The notes: a model not told the origin generated them from the sequence alone. A stretch of DNA of 64,000 nucleotides from a bacterium (GCA_027021615.1 JALUTY010000021.1:107033-171032), one strand, 5' to 3'; counted from the stretch's first letter, positions 52,052 to 61,478 are shown. Translations and numbers: made by a program.

Positions 52052-54385
52052 ATGGAGCGGCAGCGGATCCCCCTCTCCCTGCTCGTATCGGTGGCGGCGC
52101 TGTCGGCCGCGGTGCTGGGCTACGAGCTCCTTCTCCTGCGGCTGTTTCCCCTCAAGCTGTGGGCGCCGGTCACCGGCGCGGTGATCAGCCTGGCCCTGCT
52201 GGGCTACGGCGCCGCCGGCACGACCCTCGCGCTGGTGCAGCGCCGGGCCGTGCCCCGGTTCGGCCGACTCTACCCGGGCGCGGCCTGCGGGTTCGGGCTT
52301 GCCGCCCCCGCGGCTTTTGCCGTGGCCGAGGCCGTGCCGGTCAACCCCCTGGAGCTCCCCTGGTCCCTAGAACCGTGGATCGGCCTCACCGGCGTCTACC
52401 TGGTGCTGGCCGTGCCGTTCTTTCTGGCCGCGTTCGGGCTGGGCCTGGTGTACCGGCTCCACGGCCGCCGGGCCGGACGCGTGTACGGGTGGGATCTGGC
52501 CGGCGCGGCCCTGGGGGCGGCCCTGGCGGTGGGGTTCGTGCATGTGGCCCCTCCGGGCGCGGGGCTCCGGGGGGTGATGACCCTGGGGTTCGCAGCGGCC
52601 GCCCTGGCGGCCCCGGCCCGGCGGCCGGCCGGGGCGCTGGTGGCGATGGGAGTCCTTACGGCCGGCCTGTGGCCGGCCCGGATGCTGGAGCCTGCGATCT
52701 CTCCGTACAAGCCCGTGTCCCAGGCCCTGGCGGGCCAGGGCGCGCGGGTCCTGGCCGACCGCTGGACTGCGTGGGGCCGCATGACCGTCGTGGCATCGGA
52801 CCGGGTGCCCCTGCGTCACGCGCCGGGGCTCAGCCTGACCTGCCCCGACGACCCGCCGCCGTCCGCGGCCGCGTTCCTCGGCGGCGAGCTCCTGGATGCC
52901 GTGCCGTTTCCCGAACGCCGATGGGCGGCCGCGGCCTGCCTGCCCTGGGCCTTGGCCTACCGCCTGAGGCCCGGGGCCTCGGCCCTGGTGCTCGAGGCAG
53001 GGCTCGGGTTCCGGCCCGGGGCCGCCCTCTGGCTGGGCGCGGCAAAGGTGGTCGCGGTGGAACCCGTCCGGTTCCCGACCGGCGTGCCCCGAACCGGGGG
53101 AGCGATCCGGTGGGTGTGGACGGATCCCCGGGGGTTCCTGGCCCGAACCCGGGACCGGTTCGACGTGATCGACGTGGCGGCGCCGGGCCCGTTCCGCCGG
53201 GCCGGCCCCCCTGCGGACCTGATCACGGTCGAGGGGACGGCCCTTGCCCTGGGGCGGCTGACCGAGGGGGGCCTCCTGTCGGTTTCGGCCGGGGCCGAGG
53301 TCCCGCCCAGGACGTGCCTGCAGGTGCTGTCCACCCTGGCCGCAGCCCTGGAACGGGTCGGCCGGGCACCCCCCGCTCGGTGCGTGGTCTTCGTGCGGTC
53401 CTGGGGCGCGGTCCAGATCTTGGCGGCCCCGGACGGCTTCACCGGCCGCGACATCGACCGCGTCCGGGCCCTGTGCGACCGGGCCGGGTTCGACCTGCCG
53501 TGGGTCCCCGGCATGGACCCGACCTGGGCCAACCGCTGGCACCGCCTCGACCGGCCGTGGTTCTTCGAAGCCGCCCGGGAGATCCTGACGGGGGACCGGC
53601 AGGGGTTCGAGAGCCGGTACCCCTTCCGCATCGGGGCGGTCACCGACGACCGCCCCGGCCTGGGGCGTACCCTGCGATGGGGCCGGCTTTCCGAATGGCT
53701 GGGGGCCCGGCGGGTGGGCGGGGCCGGGTTGGTGGAGGGCGAGCCCCTGGTCCAGGCCACCGCGATAGGGCTCGCGGTCGTGTTCGGCGGCCTGACGATC
53801 CTCGTCCCCCTGACCCGCCAGGGGCTCCGGGGATCTGGACGCTCCGGCTGGTACTTCGGCGGAATCGGGGTGGGGTTCATGGGCTGCGAGGTGGCCTTGG
53901 TGGAGACCCTGGGCCGGGTGCTCGGCGATCCCACGGCCGGGGCGGGCCTGGCCCTGGCCGGGCTCCTGGCGGCCGCCGGGGCTGGGGCGGCACGCAGCCG
54001 TGGCGCGTCCCCCCGCCAAAGCGCCCTCGTCTGCGCGGCCGCGGCCGCCGGCCTGGGGCTCGGCCTGGGCCCCCTTCGCCTGGCCGTCGAGGGGGCGGGA
54101 GGCGTGCTTCGATTCGCGGCCGCGGCCGCCGTGGTGGCCGCGACGGGCTGGGCCCTGGGCCGGCCGTTTCCCTCCGGGCTCTCGGCCGTGGCCGGCCACG
54201 ACCCCGAGCGGGTCCCCTGGGCCTGGGGGGTCAACGGGTTTGCGTCGGTGTGGGGAGCGGCCCTGGCCGGGTTCCTCACGGCCGAGCAGGGCCGGCGGGC
54301 CGTGCTCGGCCTGGCCGCGGCCGCCTACCTCGTGGCGGCTGCGGCCGGCCCCCTAGGATGGGGAGGCAGGAAGCGCAGCGGTTGA
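52052..54385 (+). CDS. Large membrane protein with spermidine-synthase-like domain
   Basis: A 777-residue protein: a membrane part of about six helices (1-210), a soluble Rossmann-like domain (about 300-440) that resembles spermidine synthases (ALVLEAGLGFRPGAALWLGAAKVVAVEP; DVIDVAAPGPFR; LLSVSAGAEVPPRTCLQVLST), VTDDRP near 537, and a second membrane part. The catalytic aspartate pattern of true aminopropyltransferases is not clear (GAGLGF replaces G-G-D-G), so enzyme activity is uncertain. speD is 30 kb away. The family of fused membrane SpeE-like proteins is known but poorly studied. Confidence 0.75.
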   Translation: MERQRIPLSLLVSVAALSAAVLGYELLLLRLFPLKLWAPVTGAVISLALLGYGAAGTTLALVQRRAVPRFGRLYPGAACGFGLAAPAAFAVAEAVPVNPLELPWSLEPWIGLTGVYLVLAVPFFLAAFGLGLVYRLHGRRAGRVYGWDLAGAALGAALAVGFVHVAPPGAGLRGVMTLGFAAAALAAPARRPAGALVAMGVLTAGLWPARMLEPAISPYKPVSQALAGQGARVLADRWTAWGRMTVVASDRVPLRHAPGLSLTCPDDPPPSAAAFLGGELLDAVPFPERRWAAAACLPWALAYRLRPGASALVLEAGLGFRPGAALWLGAAKVVAVEPVRFPTGVPRTGGAIRWVWTDPRGFLARTRDRFDVIDVAAPGPFRRAGPPADLITVEGTALALGRLTEGGLLSVSAGAEVPPRTCLQVLSTLAAALERVGRAPPARCVVFVRSWGAVQILAAPDGFTGRDIDRVRALCDRAGFDLPWVPGMDPTWANRWHRLDRPWFFEAAREILTGDRQGFESRYPFRIGAVTDDRPGLGRTLRWGRLSEWLGARRVGGAGLVEGEPLVQATAIGLAVVFGGLTILVPLTRQGLRGSGRSGWYFGGIGVGFMGCEVALVETLGRVLGDPTAGAGLALAGLLAAAGAGAARSRGASPRQSALVCAAAAAGLGLGLGPLRLAVEGAGGVLRFAAAAAVVAATGWALGRPFPSGLSAVAGHDPERVPWAWGVNGFASVWGAALAGFLTAEQGRRAVLGLAAAAYLVAAAAGPLGWGGRKRSG

Positions 54386-54447
54386 CCTTTCGGCCGGCCG
54401 GGCCCATTATTCGGCGTTCCGGAACCCCACGGCAGGAGGAGTCGATC

Positions 54448-54957
54448 ATGCCGGTGTACGAGTTCTACTGCCCCGACTGCCACGTGATCTTCAACTTCCT
54501 GGCCCGCCGGCCCGACGCCGACCGTCGGCCGGACTGCCCCCGGTGCGGCCGCGAGGACCTCGAGCGCCGGGTCTCGCTGTTCGCCATCTCCAAGGGCCGC
54601 AAGGACGACGGCGGCGACGAGGACGACCTGCCCGAGATCGACGAGACCCGCTTGGAGCAGGCCATGGACAGCCTTGCGGCCGAGGCCGACTCCATCGACG
54701 AGGACGACCCGCGCCAGGTGGCCCGGCTGATGCGCAAGCTCTACGACGCCACCGGCATGAACCTGGGCCCCGGCATGGAGGAGGCAATCCGCCGGATGGA
54801 GGCGGGCGAGGACCCCGACCGGATCGAGGAGGAGATGGGCGACGTGCTCGAGGAGGAGGACCCGTTCACCGGGGCGGCCGGCGCCGGCCCCCGGTGGAAG
54901 GCCCTGAAGCACCGCCTGCTCCCGCCCGAAGTGGACGACACCCTCTATGAGCTCTGA
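54448..54957 (+). CDS. FmdB-type zinc-ribbon protein
   Basis: A 169-residue protein with an N-terminal zinc ribbon (MPVYEFYCPDCHVIFNFLAR ... CPRCGREDLERRVSLF, two CxxC pairs) of the FmdB/CxxC regulatory family. The rest is acidic and helical (EEMGDVLEEEDPF, WKALKHRLLPP). The role is unknown; small FmdB proteins are proposed regulators. ATG at 54448 has GGCAGGAGGAGTCGATC in front. It overlaps the next gene by 11 bases. Confidence 0.88.
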   Translation: MPVYEFYCPDCHVIFNFLARRPDADRRPDCPRCGREDLERRVSLFAISKGRKDDGGDEDDLPEIDETRLEQAMDSLAAEADSIDEDDPRQVARLMRKLYDATGMNLGPGMEEAIRRMEAGEDPDRIEEEMGDVLEEEDPFTGAAGAGPRWKALKHRLLPPEVDDTLYEL

Positions 54958-55708
54958 GCACCCCGGCGTCCTCGAGCGCCCCGGCCGGCCGCCCCTGGCC
55001 TATCGGGCCGTGGCCGGCCGGCTCCCGTGGGTGGTGTTCTGCGGGGGGTTCACCTCGACCATGGACGGCACCAAGGCCACCGCGCTCGAGGCCCACTGCC
55101 GGCGGCGGGGCACGGCGTACGTGCGGTTCGACTACGCCGGCCACGGCGCCTCGGGGGGTCGGTTCGAGGACCAGACCGTGGGCTCGTGGACCCGGGACGC
55201 CCTGGCCGTGCTCGACCGGGTGGCCCGAGGCCCCGTGGTGCTGGTGGGATCCAGCATGGGGGGATGGGTCGCCTCCCTGGTGATCCGGGAACGGCCGGAC
55301 CGCGTGCGGGGCCTGGTCACGGTGGCGGCCGCGCCCGACTTCACGGCCGAGCTGGTGGAGCCGCACCTCGATCCCGATGCCCGGGAGCGGCTCCGTCGCG
55401 AGGGCCGGATCCTCGTCCCCAACCCCTACGGCTCCGAGCCCACCGTCATCACCCGGCAGCTCCTGGACGACGGCCGGGCCCGGCGGGTCCTGGACGGCCC
55501 GATCCCCCTCGACGGCCCCGCCCGGCTCCTGCACGGCCTGGCCGACGACCAGGTGCCCTGGACGCTCTCGGTGCGCCTGGCCGAAGCCCTGGCCACCCCG
55601 GACGCGCGGGTGATCCTGGTGAAGGGGGGCGACCACCGCCTGTCCGACCCGACCGGCCTCGGGCTGCTGTACCGGTCCGTCGACGAGGTGTGGGCGGGCG
55701 GGAGCTGA
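54947..55708 (+). CDS. Alpha/beta hydrolase
   Basis: A 253-residue serine hydrolase: oxyanion-hole region FCGGFTSTMDG (about 32-42), FDYAGHGASGG (about 61-71), nucleophile elbow GSSMGGW (about 100-106), aspartate in LHGLADDQVP (about 195-204) and histidine in GGDHRLS (about 227-233). It resembles mammalian ABHD10-type thioesterases and BioH-like carboxylesterases. The substrate is unknown. Confidence 0.9.
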   Translation: MSSEHPGVLERPGRPPLAYRAVAGRLPWVVFCGGFTSTMDGTKATALEAHCRRRGTAYVRFDYAGHGASGGRFEDQTVGSWTRDALAVLDRVARGPVVLVGSSMGGWVASLVIRERPDRVRGLVTVAAAPDFTAELVEPHLDPDARERLRREGRILVPNPYGSEPTVITRQLLDDGRARRVLDGPIPLDGPARLLHGLADDQVPWTLSVRLAEALATPDARVILVKGGDHRLSDPTGLGLLYRSVDEVWAGGS

Positions 55709-55711
55709 CCC

Positions 55712-57661
55712 GTGCTGGTCGAGGCCCGGGGCATCCGCAAGGTCTACGGCGGCCGCGAGGTCCTGGCCGGGGTGTCGTTCCGGATCGCCGAGGGGGAGCG
55801 CTGGGCCCTGGTCGGGCCCAATGGCTCGGGCAAGACCACCATCCTGCGCATCCTGGCCGGCCGCGAGCCCCCCGACGGCGGCCGGCTCCTGCGCCGCAGG
55901 GGGCTGGCCGTCGGGTACCTGCCCCAGGAGATCCCGGCCCCCCCGGAGGCCTCGCTGCTCGCCTACGTCGAGGACGTGGCCGAAGACCTGCGGGCCGTGG
56001 AGTCCGAGCTCCGGGAGGCCGAAGCCCGGCTGGCACGGGGCGGGGACGATCCGGAGCTCCTGGACCGGTACGGCTGGCTCCAGACCCGGTTCGAGCACCT
56101 GGGCGGGTACCGGCTGCGGGCCCGGGCCGAGCGGATCCTCCACGGCCTGGGGTTCTCGGCCGACGACCTGGACCGGCCCCTGCCCACGTTCTCCGGCGGG
56201 TGGCGCATGCGGGCCGCCATGGCCCGGATCCTGCTGCGTGAGCCCGACCTCATCCTGCTGGACGAGCCCACCAACCACCTGGACATCGTGTCCCTGGAGT
56301 GGCTGGAGGGGTTCCTGGCCGAGAGCCCCAGCGCGTTCCTTCTGGTCAGCCACGACGTGGCGTTCCTCGACCGGGTCGTCCGGGGGGTGATCGCCCTGGA
56401 GGCCGGAGGGGCCGTGGTGTGCCGGGGCGACTACACCCGGTACGAGCACGAGCGGGCCCAGCGGGAGGCGGCGGCCCGGGCCGCCTACGAGAGCTACCTG
56501 CGGCGCCGGGCCCAGACCGAACGGTTCGTGGAGCGGTTCCGGGCCAAGGCCACCAAGGCCCGCCAGGTCCAGTCGCGGCTCAAGCAACTGGAGAAGGAGC
56601 CGCCTCCCCCCCCGCCTCCGCCCCGCTCGGCCGGGCTCACGTTCCGGTTTCCCCAGCCCCTGCGCAGCGGCCGCACCGTGGTGGAGCTGGAGGGCGTGGA
56701 GGCCGGCTACGGCGGCCGGCCCGTGTACCGGGGCCTCGACCTGAGGATCGACCGGGGCGAGAAGGTGGCCCTCATCGGCCCCAACGGCGCGGGCAAGTCC
56801 ACCCTGCTCAAGCTCCTGGCCGGGGTGCTGCCCCCGACCCGGGGCCGCATCCGCTACGGACACAACGTGACCGTGGGGTACTTCACCCAGCACCACCTGG
56901 ACCAGCTGGAGCCCGGCCGCACCGTGCTCGAGGAGATCCTGCGCCTACCCACCGTGGCGGGCGAGCTCGAGGCGCGCACCCTGCTCGGCGGGTTCCTCTT
57001 CTCGGACGACGCCGTGGACAAGCGCGTGGAGGTGCTCTCCGGAGGCGAGAAGAGCCGGCTCGTGCTGGCCCGCCTGCTGGCGGCGCCCGGGAACTTCCTC
57101 CTCCTGGACGAGCCCACCAACCACCTGGACATCCAGGCCTGCGCCGTGCTCAAGGAGGCCCTGGCGTCCTTCACCGGCACCGTGTGCCTCATCACCCACG
57201 ACCGGGACCTGATCAACCGGGTGGCCAGCCGGGTGCTGTACGTGGAGGACGGCCGCGTGGACTCCCACCCCGGCAACTACGACGACTTCGTGCGGGTGCG
57301 GGCCGCCGACCAACCGGCCCCGGCCGGACCGGCTCCGGCCCCGGGGGCCGGCCGGCCGAGCCGCAAGGACCTCCGGCGCCGCGAGGCCGAGCGCCGCCGG
57401 GCGCTCCGGGAGCGCACCGCGCCCCTGCGCCGACGGGTGGAGGAGCTGGAGGACGCGATCACCCGGGCCGAGGCCCGGCTGGCCGAGGTGGAGGCCGAGC
57501 TCGCCCGGCCCGACACCTACTCCCACCCGGACCGGGCCGCCGGCCTGGCCCGGGAACGGGCGGAGCTGGCCCAAGAGGTGGAGGCACTGACCGCCCGGTG
57601 GGAGCTGGCGGCGGAGGAGCTCGAGCGGGTCGCGAGGGAGGCGGAGGCCGAGGCCGGATGA
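55712..57661 (+). CDS. ABC-F family ATPase (Uup/EttA-like)
   Basis: A 649-residue protein with two ABC domains in tandem: first Walker A GPNGSGKTT (about 35-43), signature TFSGGWRMR (about 169) and LLDEPTNHLD (about 186); then the linker (RAQTERFVERFRAKATKARQ, about 270-289), second Walker A GPNGAGKST (about 357), VLSGGEKSR and LLDEPTNHLD again. A C-terminal Arg/Glu coiled coil (about 560-649) is typical of Uup-like proteins. ABC-F proteins act on the ribosome or nucleic acid, with no membrane domain. GTG at 55712 is three bases past the upstream stop. Confidence 0.93.
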   Translation: MLVEARGIRKVYGGREVLAGVSFRIAEGERWALVGPNGSGKTTILRILAGREPPDGGRLLRRRGLAVGYLPQEIPAPPEASLLAYVEDVAEDLRAVESELREAEARLARGGDDPELLDRYGWLQTRFEHLGGYRLRARAERILHGLGFSADDLDRPLPTFSGGWRMRAAMARILLREPDLILLDEPTNHLDIVSLEWLEGFLAESPSAFLLVSHDVAFLDRVVRGVIALEAGGAVVCRGDYTRYEHERAQREAAARAAYESYLRRRAQTERFVERFRAKATKARQVQSRLKQLEKEPPPPPPPPRSAGLTFRFPQPLRSGRTVVELEGVEAGYGGRPVYRGLDLRIDRGEKVALIGPNGAGKSTLLKLLAGVLPPTRGRIRYGHNVTVGYFTQHHLDQLEPGRTVLEEILRLPTVAGELEARTLLGGFLFSDDAVDKRVEVLSGGEKSRLVLARLLAAPGNFLLLDEPTNHLDIQACAVLKEALASFTGTVCLITHDRDLINRVASRVLYVEDGRVDSHPGNYDDFVRVRAADQPAPAGPAPAPGAGRPSRKDLRRREAERRRALRERTAPLRRRVEELEDAITRAEARLAEVEAELARPDTYSHPDRAAGLARERAELAQEVEALTARWELAAEELERVAREAEAEAG

Positions 57662-57726
57662 GCCCGGAGCCCTGTCACTAATCCCAACTAAAATATTGCC
57701 AGATCCGTGTCCTTTCCCTTTGGGAA

Positions 57727-57922
57727 GTGCGGGGTGGGGGTCTGGTGGAGCGCCGGGTGCGGCCCCTTAGCTCGCCGCGCCCTCCGAACGCCTGGATCGC
57801 TCTCGGATCCCGAGGGTTCCGCTTTCATGGCCTCCTGGATCGACGGACAAGCGACGGCATGAGAAGGCGTGGCGATCGGATGCCGCACTCGCGCCGGCCG
57901 GAACTAGGCCCCCACCCCGCAC
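57727..57922 (+). repeat. Diverged type B stem element (196 bp)
   Basis: Arms GTGCGGGGTGGGGGTCTGGT (57727-57746) and ACTAGGCCCCCACCCCGCAC (57903-57922) pair at all 20 positions (18 Watson-Crick, two G-T), yet differ strongly from other type B arms. The left inner region (GCGCCGGGTGCGGCCCCTTAGCTCGCC) is close to type B; the rest of the core is diverged. No 7- or 8-bp array is present. The gap 57662-57985 holds nothing else. Confidence 0.85.
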
Positions 57923-57985
57923 CCTGGCAATGATTTGCGGGTCTTGGAGCGTGGCCAGAGACCTGCCCCTCTGCTCGGTGATCCA

Positions 57986-58732
57986 ATGGCTCTGAATGCA
58001 ACTCGGCATTACCGCCGGATCGCGGCCCTGGCGGGCCTGGAGGTCCGCCGGGCCCTGTGGGCCGAGGCGATCCGGTCGGAGTCGCCCCCCGACACGGCCC
58101 GAAACCTGGACGCGGCCGTGCGCGCGGCCGCCCGGCGAGAGCCGGCCGGGCTCGCGGCCGTGCTGGCCCTGCTCGACGTGGACGACCTCTCCCGACGGGC
58201 CGGGCCCGGCCGCCTCGCCCAGGTCCTGGACGCCGCCCGCCGCCTCGACCTGGACGGCGCGATGTTCCTGCTGGAGTTTCCCGGGCGGCCGGTCCGTTCC
58301 GGGGAGCTGGGCCCGCCGCCCGACCCGGCCGTGGAGGCCCACACCCTGGGCCTTCGCAAGGCGGCCGCCCGGGGGCTTCGGACCCCTCTGCTCGAGCGGC
58401 TCCTCACCGACCCCGACCCCCGCGTGGTGCGGGAGCTCCTGCGTAACCCCAGGCTGCGCGAGGCCGAGGTGGTGGCCCTGGCCAGCCGTCGGCCGGCCCG
58501 CCTGGCCGTGTTCGGCCACCTCGCCCGGGCCGAGGCATGGATCGTCCGGCCGGCCGTGCAGCGGGCCGTGGTCCGCAACCCCTTTGCCCCGCCCCGGCTC
58601 GTTCGGCCCCTTCTGCTCGGCCAGCCCCGCCCCCTGCTGGAGGAGGTGGCCCAAGACAAAGGGCTCCACCCCGCGGTGCGGGACGGAGCCCTTCGGATCC
58701 TGGCCTGGAGAAGGGAAGGCGATCAGGCCTGA
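57986..58732 (+). CDS. Helical repeat protein of unknown function
   Basis: A 248-residue protein made of short helical repeats with an N-P motif ([40 protein letters not shown]), reminiscent of LRV/HEAT-type solenoids. There is no signal, membrane segment or catalytic motif. The ATG is preceded by no good ribosome-binding site, and its first codons (ATGGCTCTGAATGCAACTCG) match the GCTTTGAACGCAACT motif of the repeat family, so the element may supply the start. It converges with tatA, overlapping by 10 bases. Confidence 0.75.
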   Translation: MALNATRHYRRIAALAGLEVRRALWAEAIRSESPPDTARNLDAAVRAAARREPAGLAAVLALLDVDDLSRRAGPGRLAQVLDAARRLDLDGAMFLLEFPGRPVRSGELGPPPDPAVEAHTLGLRKAAARGLRTPLLERLLTDPDPRVVRELLRNPRLREAEVVALASRRPARLAVFGHLARAEAWIVRPAVQRAVVRNPFAPPRLVRPLLLGQPRPLLEEVAQDKGLHPAVRDGALRILAWRREGDQA

Positions 58733-58953
58733 GTCTTCTTCTCCCCCTCGTCCTCCTTGGCGGCCTCGTGGGGGATCTCCTCCTTCTTCTCCGGCGTCAC
58801 GTCGATGGCGTCGGGCTCGTTCATGGCCTTCTTGAAGCTCTTGATCCCCTTGCCCAGCCCCCCCATGAGCTCCGGGATCTTCTTGCCCCCGAAGATCACC
58901 AGCACGATGAGCAGGATGATCAGCCACTCCGAGCCCCCGGGCATTCCGAACAT
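58723..58953 (-). CDS. tatA: Twin-arginine translocase protein TatA/E
   Basis: A 76-residue protein with an N-terminal membrane helix ([22 protein letters not shown], about 8-29), the hinge [24 protein letters not shown] (amphipathic helix) and an acidic/lysine-rich tail. It forms the pore for folded proteins. ATG at 58953 follows GGAGGAATGGCCC. tatB/tatC are not in the window. The operon's iron-sulfur or haem proteins here carry Sec-type signals, except the DUF3106 protein at 50.2 kb. Confidence 0.93.
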   Translation of the reverse strand: MFGMPGGSEWLIILLIVLVIFGGKKIPELMGGLGKGIKSFKKAMNEPDAIDVTPEKKEEIPHEAAKEDEGEKKTQA

Positions 58954-59057
58954 GGGCCATTCCTCCGATCGCAAGGGGTTTTCGTCGTTCTCACCGGACC
59001 GCGCCGGGGCGGTACTCTACCACGGCCGGGGTCTGGACACTACCGGACTTCCGCGTA

Positions 59058-59288
59058 ACCTCGGTCGTCGGTCTACGGTCAACGGTCGCCGGTCTGGGGC
59101 CTTCGGCCCGCTGGGCGGCTCTCGAACCGCGCCAAAGCTCGGGGGCATGGGTTCAGGGGCCAGAATTCAGAAGTCGGTGGACAGGAAGAAGGCTCTTCGG
59201 TGCCCCGAGAGTCCCCCCGGGAACCAAACTGCTTTTCGGGATTTCCTGTCTCCTGTCCGCTGAATTCCGGTTCCTGAAACCCATGCCC
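59058..59288 (+). repeat. Composite repeat locus with a 146-bp type C element
   Basis: Five heptads (59062-59096), GGGGCCTTCGGCCC, an 8-bp unit, GGCTCTCGAACCGCGCC, then a type C element 59143-59288: left arm GGGCATGGGTTCAGG with core CAGAATTCAG and GGACAGGA; right side TCCTGTC ... CTGAATTCCGG and ACCCATGCCC. Confidence 0.87.
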
Positions 59289-59368
59289 TCCGCCAGCAAT
59301 GGCCCCGGACCAACGCAAGTTTCCCTTCTCCGTTGTAGGGTCGCGCAGCGGCCGATGGGGGCTTCCTT

Positions 59369-59510
59369 GTAACTTCGGTCGTCGGCCTACGGTCAACGGT
59401 CGCCGGTCTGGGGCCTTCGGCCCGCCGAGCGGCTCTCGAACCGCGCCACCGTTCGGGGGCATGGGGCCTGGAGGAGCGCCGCGTGCGGCTTCCGTGGCCT
59501 ACCCGAGTTT
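59369..59510 (+). repeat. Second composite repeat copy next to dnaB
   Basis: AACTT and five heptads (59376-59410), GGGGCCTTCGGCCC, GCCGAGCG, GGCTCTCGAACCGCGCC, GGGCATGGGGCCTGG and the GCCGCGTGCGGC hairpin of a type B/C left arm, after which the element stops. With the preceding locus this makes two near-identical leaders about 310 bases apart. Confidence 0.83.
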
Positions 59511-59548
59511 CTGAATCTGCGAAGCACGATTCGCACATCCACTCGGCG

Positions 59549-60901
59549 CTACTCTCCATACCCCCGGGCCAGGTTCTCGAACGCGGTGTACTCGTTCAGG
59601 AACGCGAGCTTCACGGTACCGGTGGGGCCCTGGCGCTGCTTGCCCACAATGATCTCGGCCACGCCCTTGTCGGAGGAGTCGCTGTTGTACACCTCGTCCC
59701 GGTAGATGAACATGATCACGTCCGCGTCCTGCTCGATGGCCCCGGACTCCCGCAGGTCCGACAGCAGCGGCCGTTTGTCGCTTCGGCTCTCCACCCCCCG
59801 GTTGAGCTGGGACAGGGCGATCACCGGCAGATGCAGCTCTTTGGCTAGGGCCTTGAGGGACCGGGAGATCTCGCTGATCTCCTGCTCGCGCACGTCGTAG
59901 CTGCCCCGGGCCCGCATGAGCTGCAGGTAGTCCACGATCACCAGCTCGAGGCCGGCCTCGGCCTTGAGCCGCCGGGCCTTGGCCCGCAGCTCCAGGGTGG
60001 AGATGCCCGGGGTGTCGTCGATGAAGAAGGGGGCCTCCGCCAGCACGCCCGCGGCCCGGCTCAGCTTGGGGAAGTCCGAGTCCTTGAGCATGCCCCGCCG
60101 GAGGCGGTGGGAGTCGATGCGGGCCTCGGCGCACAGCAGCCGCACCGCGAGCTGCTCGCGGCTCATCTCGAGGCTGAAGAACCCCACCGGCAGCCCCTCG
60201 TGCACCGAGGCGTAGTGGGCGATGTTCAGCACGAACGAGGTCTTGCCCATGCCCGGCCGGCCCGCCACGATGATCAGGTCCGAGGGCTGCAGCCCGGCGG
60301 TGAGCTGGTCGAGCTCGTGGAACCCCGTGGGCACCCCGGTCACCAGCTCCTTGCGCTCGTAAAGCTCCTCGATCTTGGCAAACGCGTCCTTGAGCACGTC
60401 GCGCAGCCGCACGAACGACGGCGAGATCTTCCGCTGGGTGATCTTGAAGATCTCCTGCTCGGCCCGGTCCAGGTACTCCTCCACGTCCGCGTCGGGGTCG
60501 TACCCCTCGCTGGCGATCTCGGTGGCCACCCAGATCAGCTTTCGCTGGATGGCCCGCTCGCGCACGATGCGGGCGTAGTGCTCGGCGTTGCTGGCCGAGG
60601 GCACCTGGTCGGTGAGCCCCCCGATGTAGGCCGCACCCCCCGCCTTTTCGAGCACCCCCTTCTTGCGTAGCTCCTCGGTGATCGTGACCAGGTCGATCGG
60701 TGCACCACGCTCCGACAGGTCGAGCATGGCCTCGAAGATCAGCCGGTGCCCCGTCCGGTAGAAGTCGTCCCGGTCGATCAGCTCGGCCACCTGGGCCAGC
60801 ACGTCGTTCTGCAGCAGCACCGCGCCCAGCACCCCTACCTCGGCCTCGAGGCTGTGGGGGGGAACCTTGGAAGGGGCCGCCGTCGGCTGGGGCACAGGCA
60901 T
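59549..60901 (-). CDS. dnaB: Replicative DNA helicase DnaB
   Basis: Hexameric 5'-3' helicase that opens the replication fork. The 450 residues have the N-terminal domain (PHSLEAEVGVLGAVLLQND, about 15-33), linker, and RecA-like core with Walker A AGRPGMGKTSF (about 208-218), SLEMSREQL, VIVDYLQLM (about 309) and the ESGAIEQDADVIMFIYRD arginine-finger region. No clear ribosome-binding site exists for any start; ATG at 60901 is preferred over TTG at 60937. It follows a hairpin after rplI. Confidence 0.95.
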   Translation of the reverse strand: MPVPQPTAAPSKVPPHSLEAEVGVLGAVLLQNDVLAQVAELIDRDDFYRTGHRLIFEAMLDLSERGAPIDLVTITEELRKKGVLEKAGGAAYIGGLTDQVPSASNAEHYARIVRERAIQRKLIWVATEIASEGYDPDADVEEYLDRAEQEIFKITQRKISPSFVRLRDVLKDAFAKIEELYERKELVTGVPTGFHELDQLTAGLQPSDLIIVAGRPGMGKTSFVLNIAHYASVHEGLPVGFFSLEMSREQLAVRLLCAEARIDSHRLRRGMLKDSDFPKLSRAAGVLAEAPFFIDDTPGISTLELRAKARRLKAEAGLELVIVDYLQLMRARGSYDVREQEISEISRSLKALAKELHLPVIALSQLNRGVESRSDKRPLLSDLRESGAIEQDADVIMFIYRDEVYNSDSSDKGVAEIIVGKQRQGPTGTVKLAFLNEYTAFENLARGYGE

Positions 60902-60929
60902 GAGAAGCACTCGTCGGAACGATCGGGGG

Positions 60930-60978
60930 GAAGACAAGACCGGCCCCGCACCCCTTCGCGGTCGGGGGCGGGGCCGGG
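60930..60978 (-). terminator. Hairpin between rplI and dnaB
   Basis: On the minus strand CCGGCCCCG ... CGGGGCCGG encloses a GC-rich loop and is followed by TCTTGTCTTCC. The U tract is interrupted, so partial read-through into dnaB is likely. Confidence 0.6.
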
Positions 60979-61022
60979 TACGGGTCGGTCGGTTCGGCGG
61001 GGCAGATGCCCCCTGGCCCGGG

Positions 61023-61478
61023 CTAGGCCTCGGCCGCCTCGGCCTCGACCACCGCCACCACCTGGGTGCGCACTCCGCCGTGGAGCTTGATCCCCACCGG
61101 GAACTCGCCCACCGACTTCAGGGGCTGGTCGAGCAGGACCTGCTTGCGGGTGATGGAGAACCCCTTCTCCTGCAACACCCGCTCGATGTCGATGCTCGTG
61201 ACCGATCCGAAGAGGTGCTGCTGGTCCGAGGCTTTCCGCCGAAACACCAGCCGCTGCCCGTCCAGGGCCTTGGCCAGCTCCTCGGCCTTGGCGATCTCGC
61301 GCAGGCGCTTCTTCTCCAGGGCCCGCTTCTGGTGCTCGATCGCCTTCACGTTGCGGGGATCGGCCAGCGCGGCCAGACCCTTGGGGATCAGGTAGTTACG
61401 GGCGTAGCCGTTCCGCACGGTCACCACGTCGCCGACGGTGCCCAGGTTGGGGACCGTCTCCTTCAGAATCACCTTCAT
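61023..61478 (-). CDS. rplI: 50S ribosomal protein L9
   Basis: The 151 residues show the L9 N-terminal rRNA-binding domain (MKVILKETVPNLGTVGDVVTVRNGYARNYLIPKGLA), the long connecting helix (about 45-75, EHQKRALEKKRLREIAKAEELAKAL) and the C-terminal domain (LFGSVTSIDIERVLQEKGFSITRKQVLL). Confidence 0.98.
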   Translation of the reverse strand: MKVILKETVPNLGTVGDVVTVRNGYARNYLIPKGLAALADPRNVKAIEHQKRALEKKRLREIAKAEELAKALDGQRLVFRRKASDQQHLFGSVTSIDIERVLQEKGFSITRKQVLLDQPLKSVGEFPVGIKLHGGVRTQVVAVVEAEAAEA

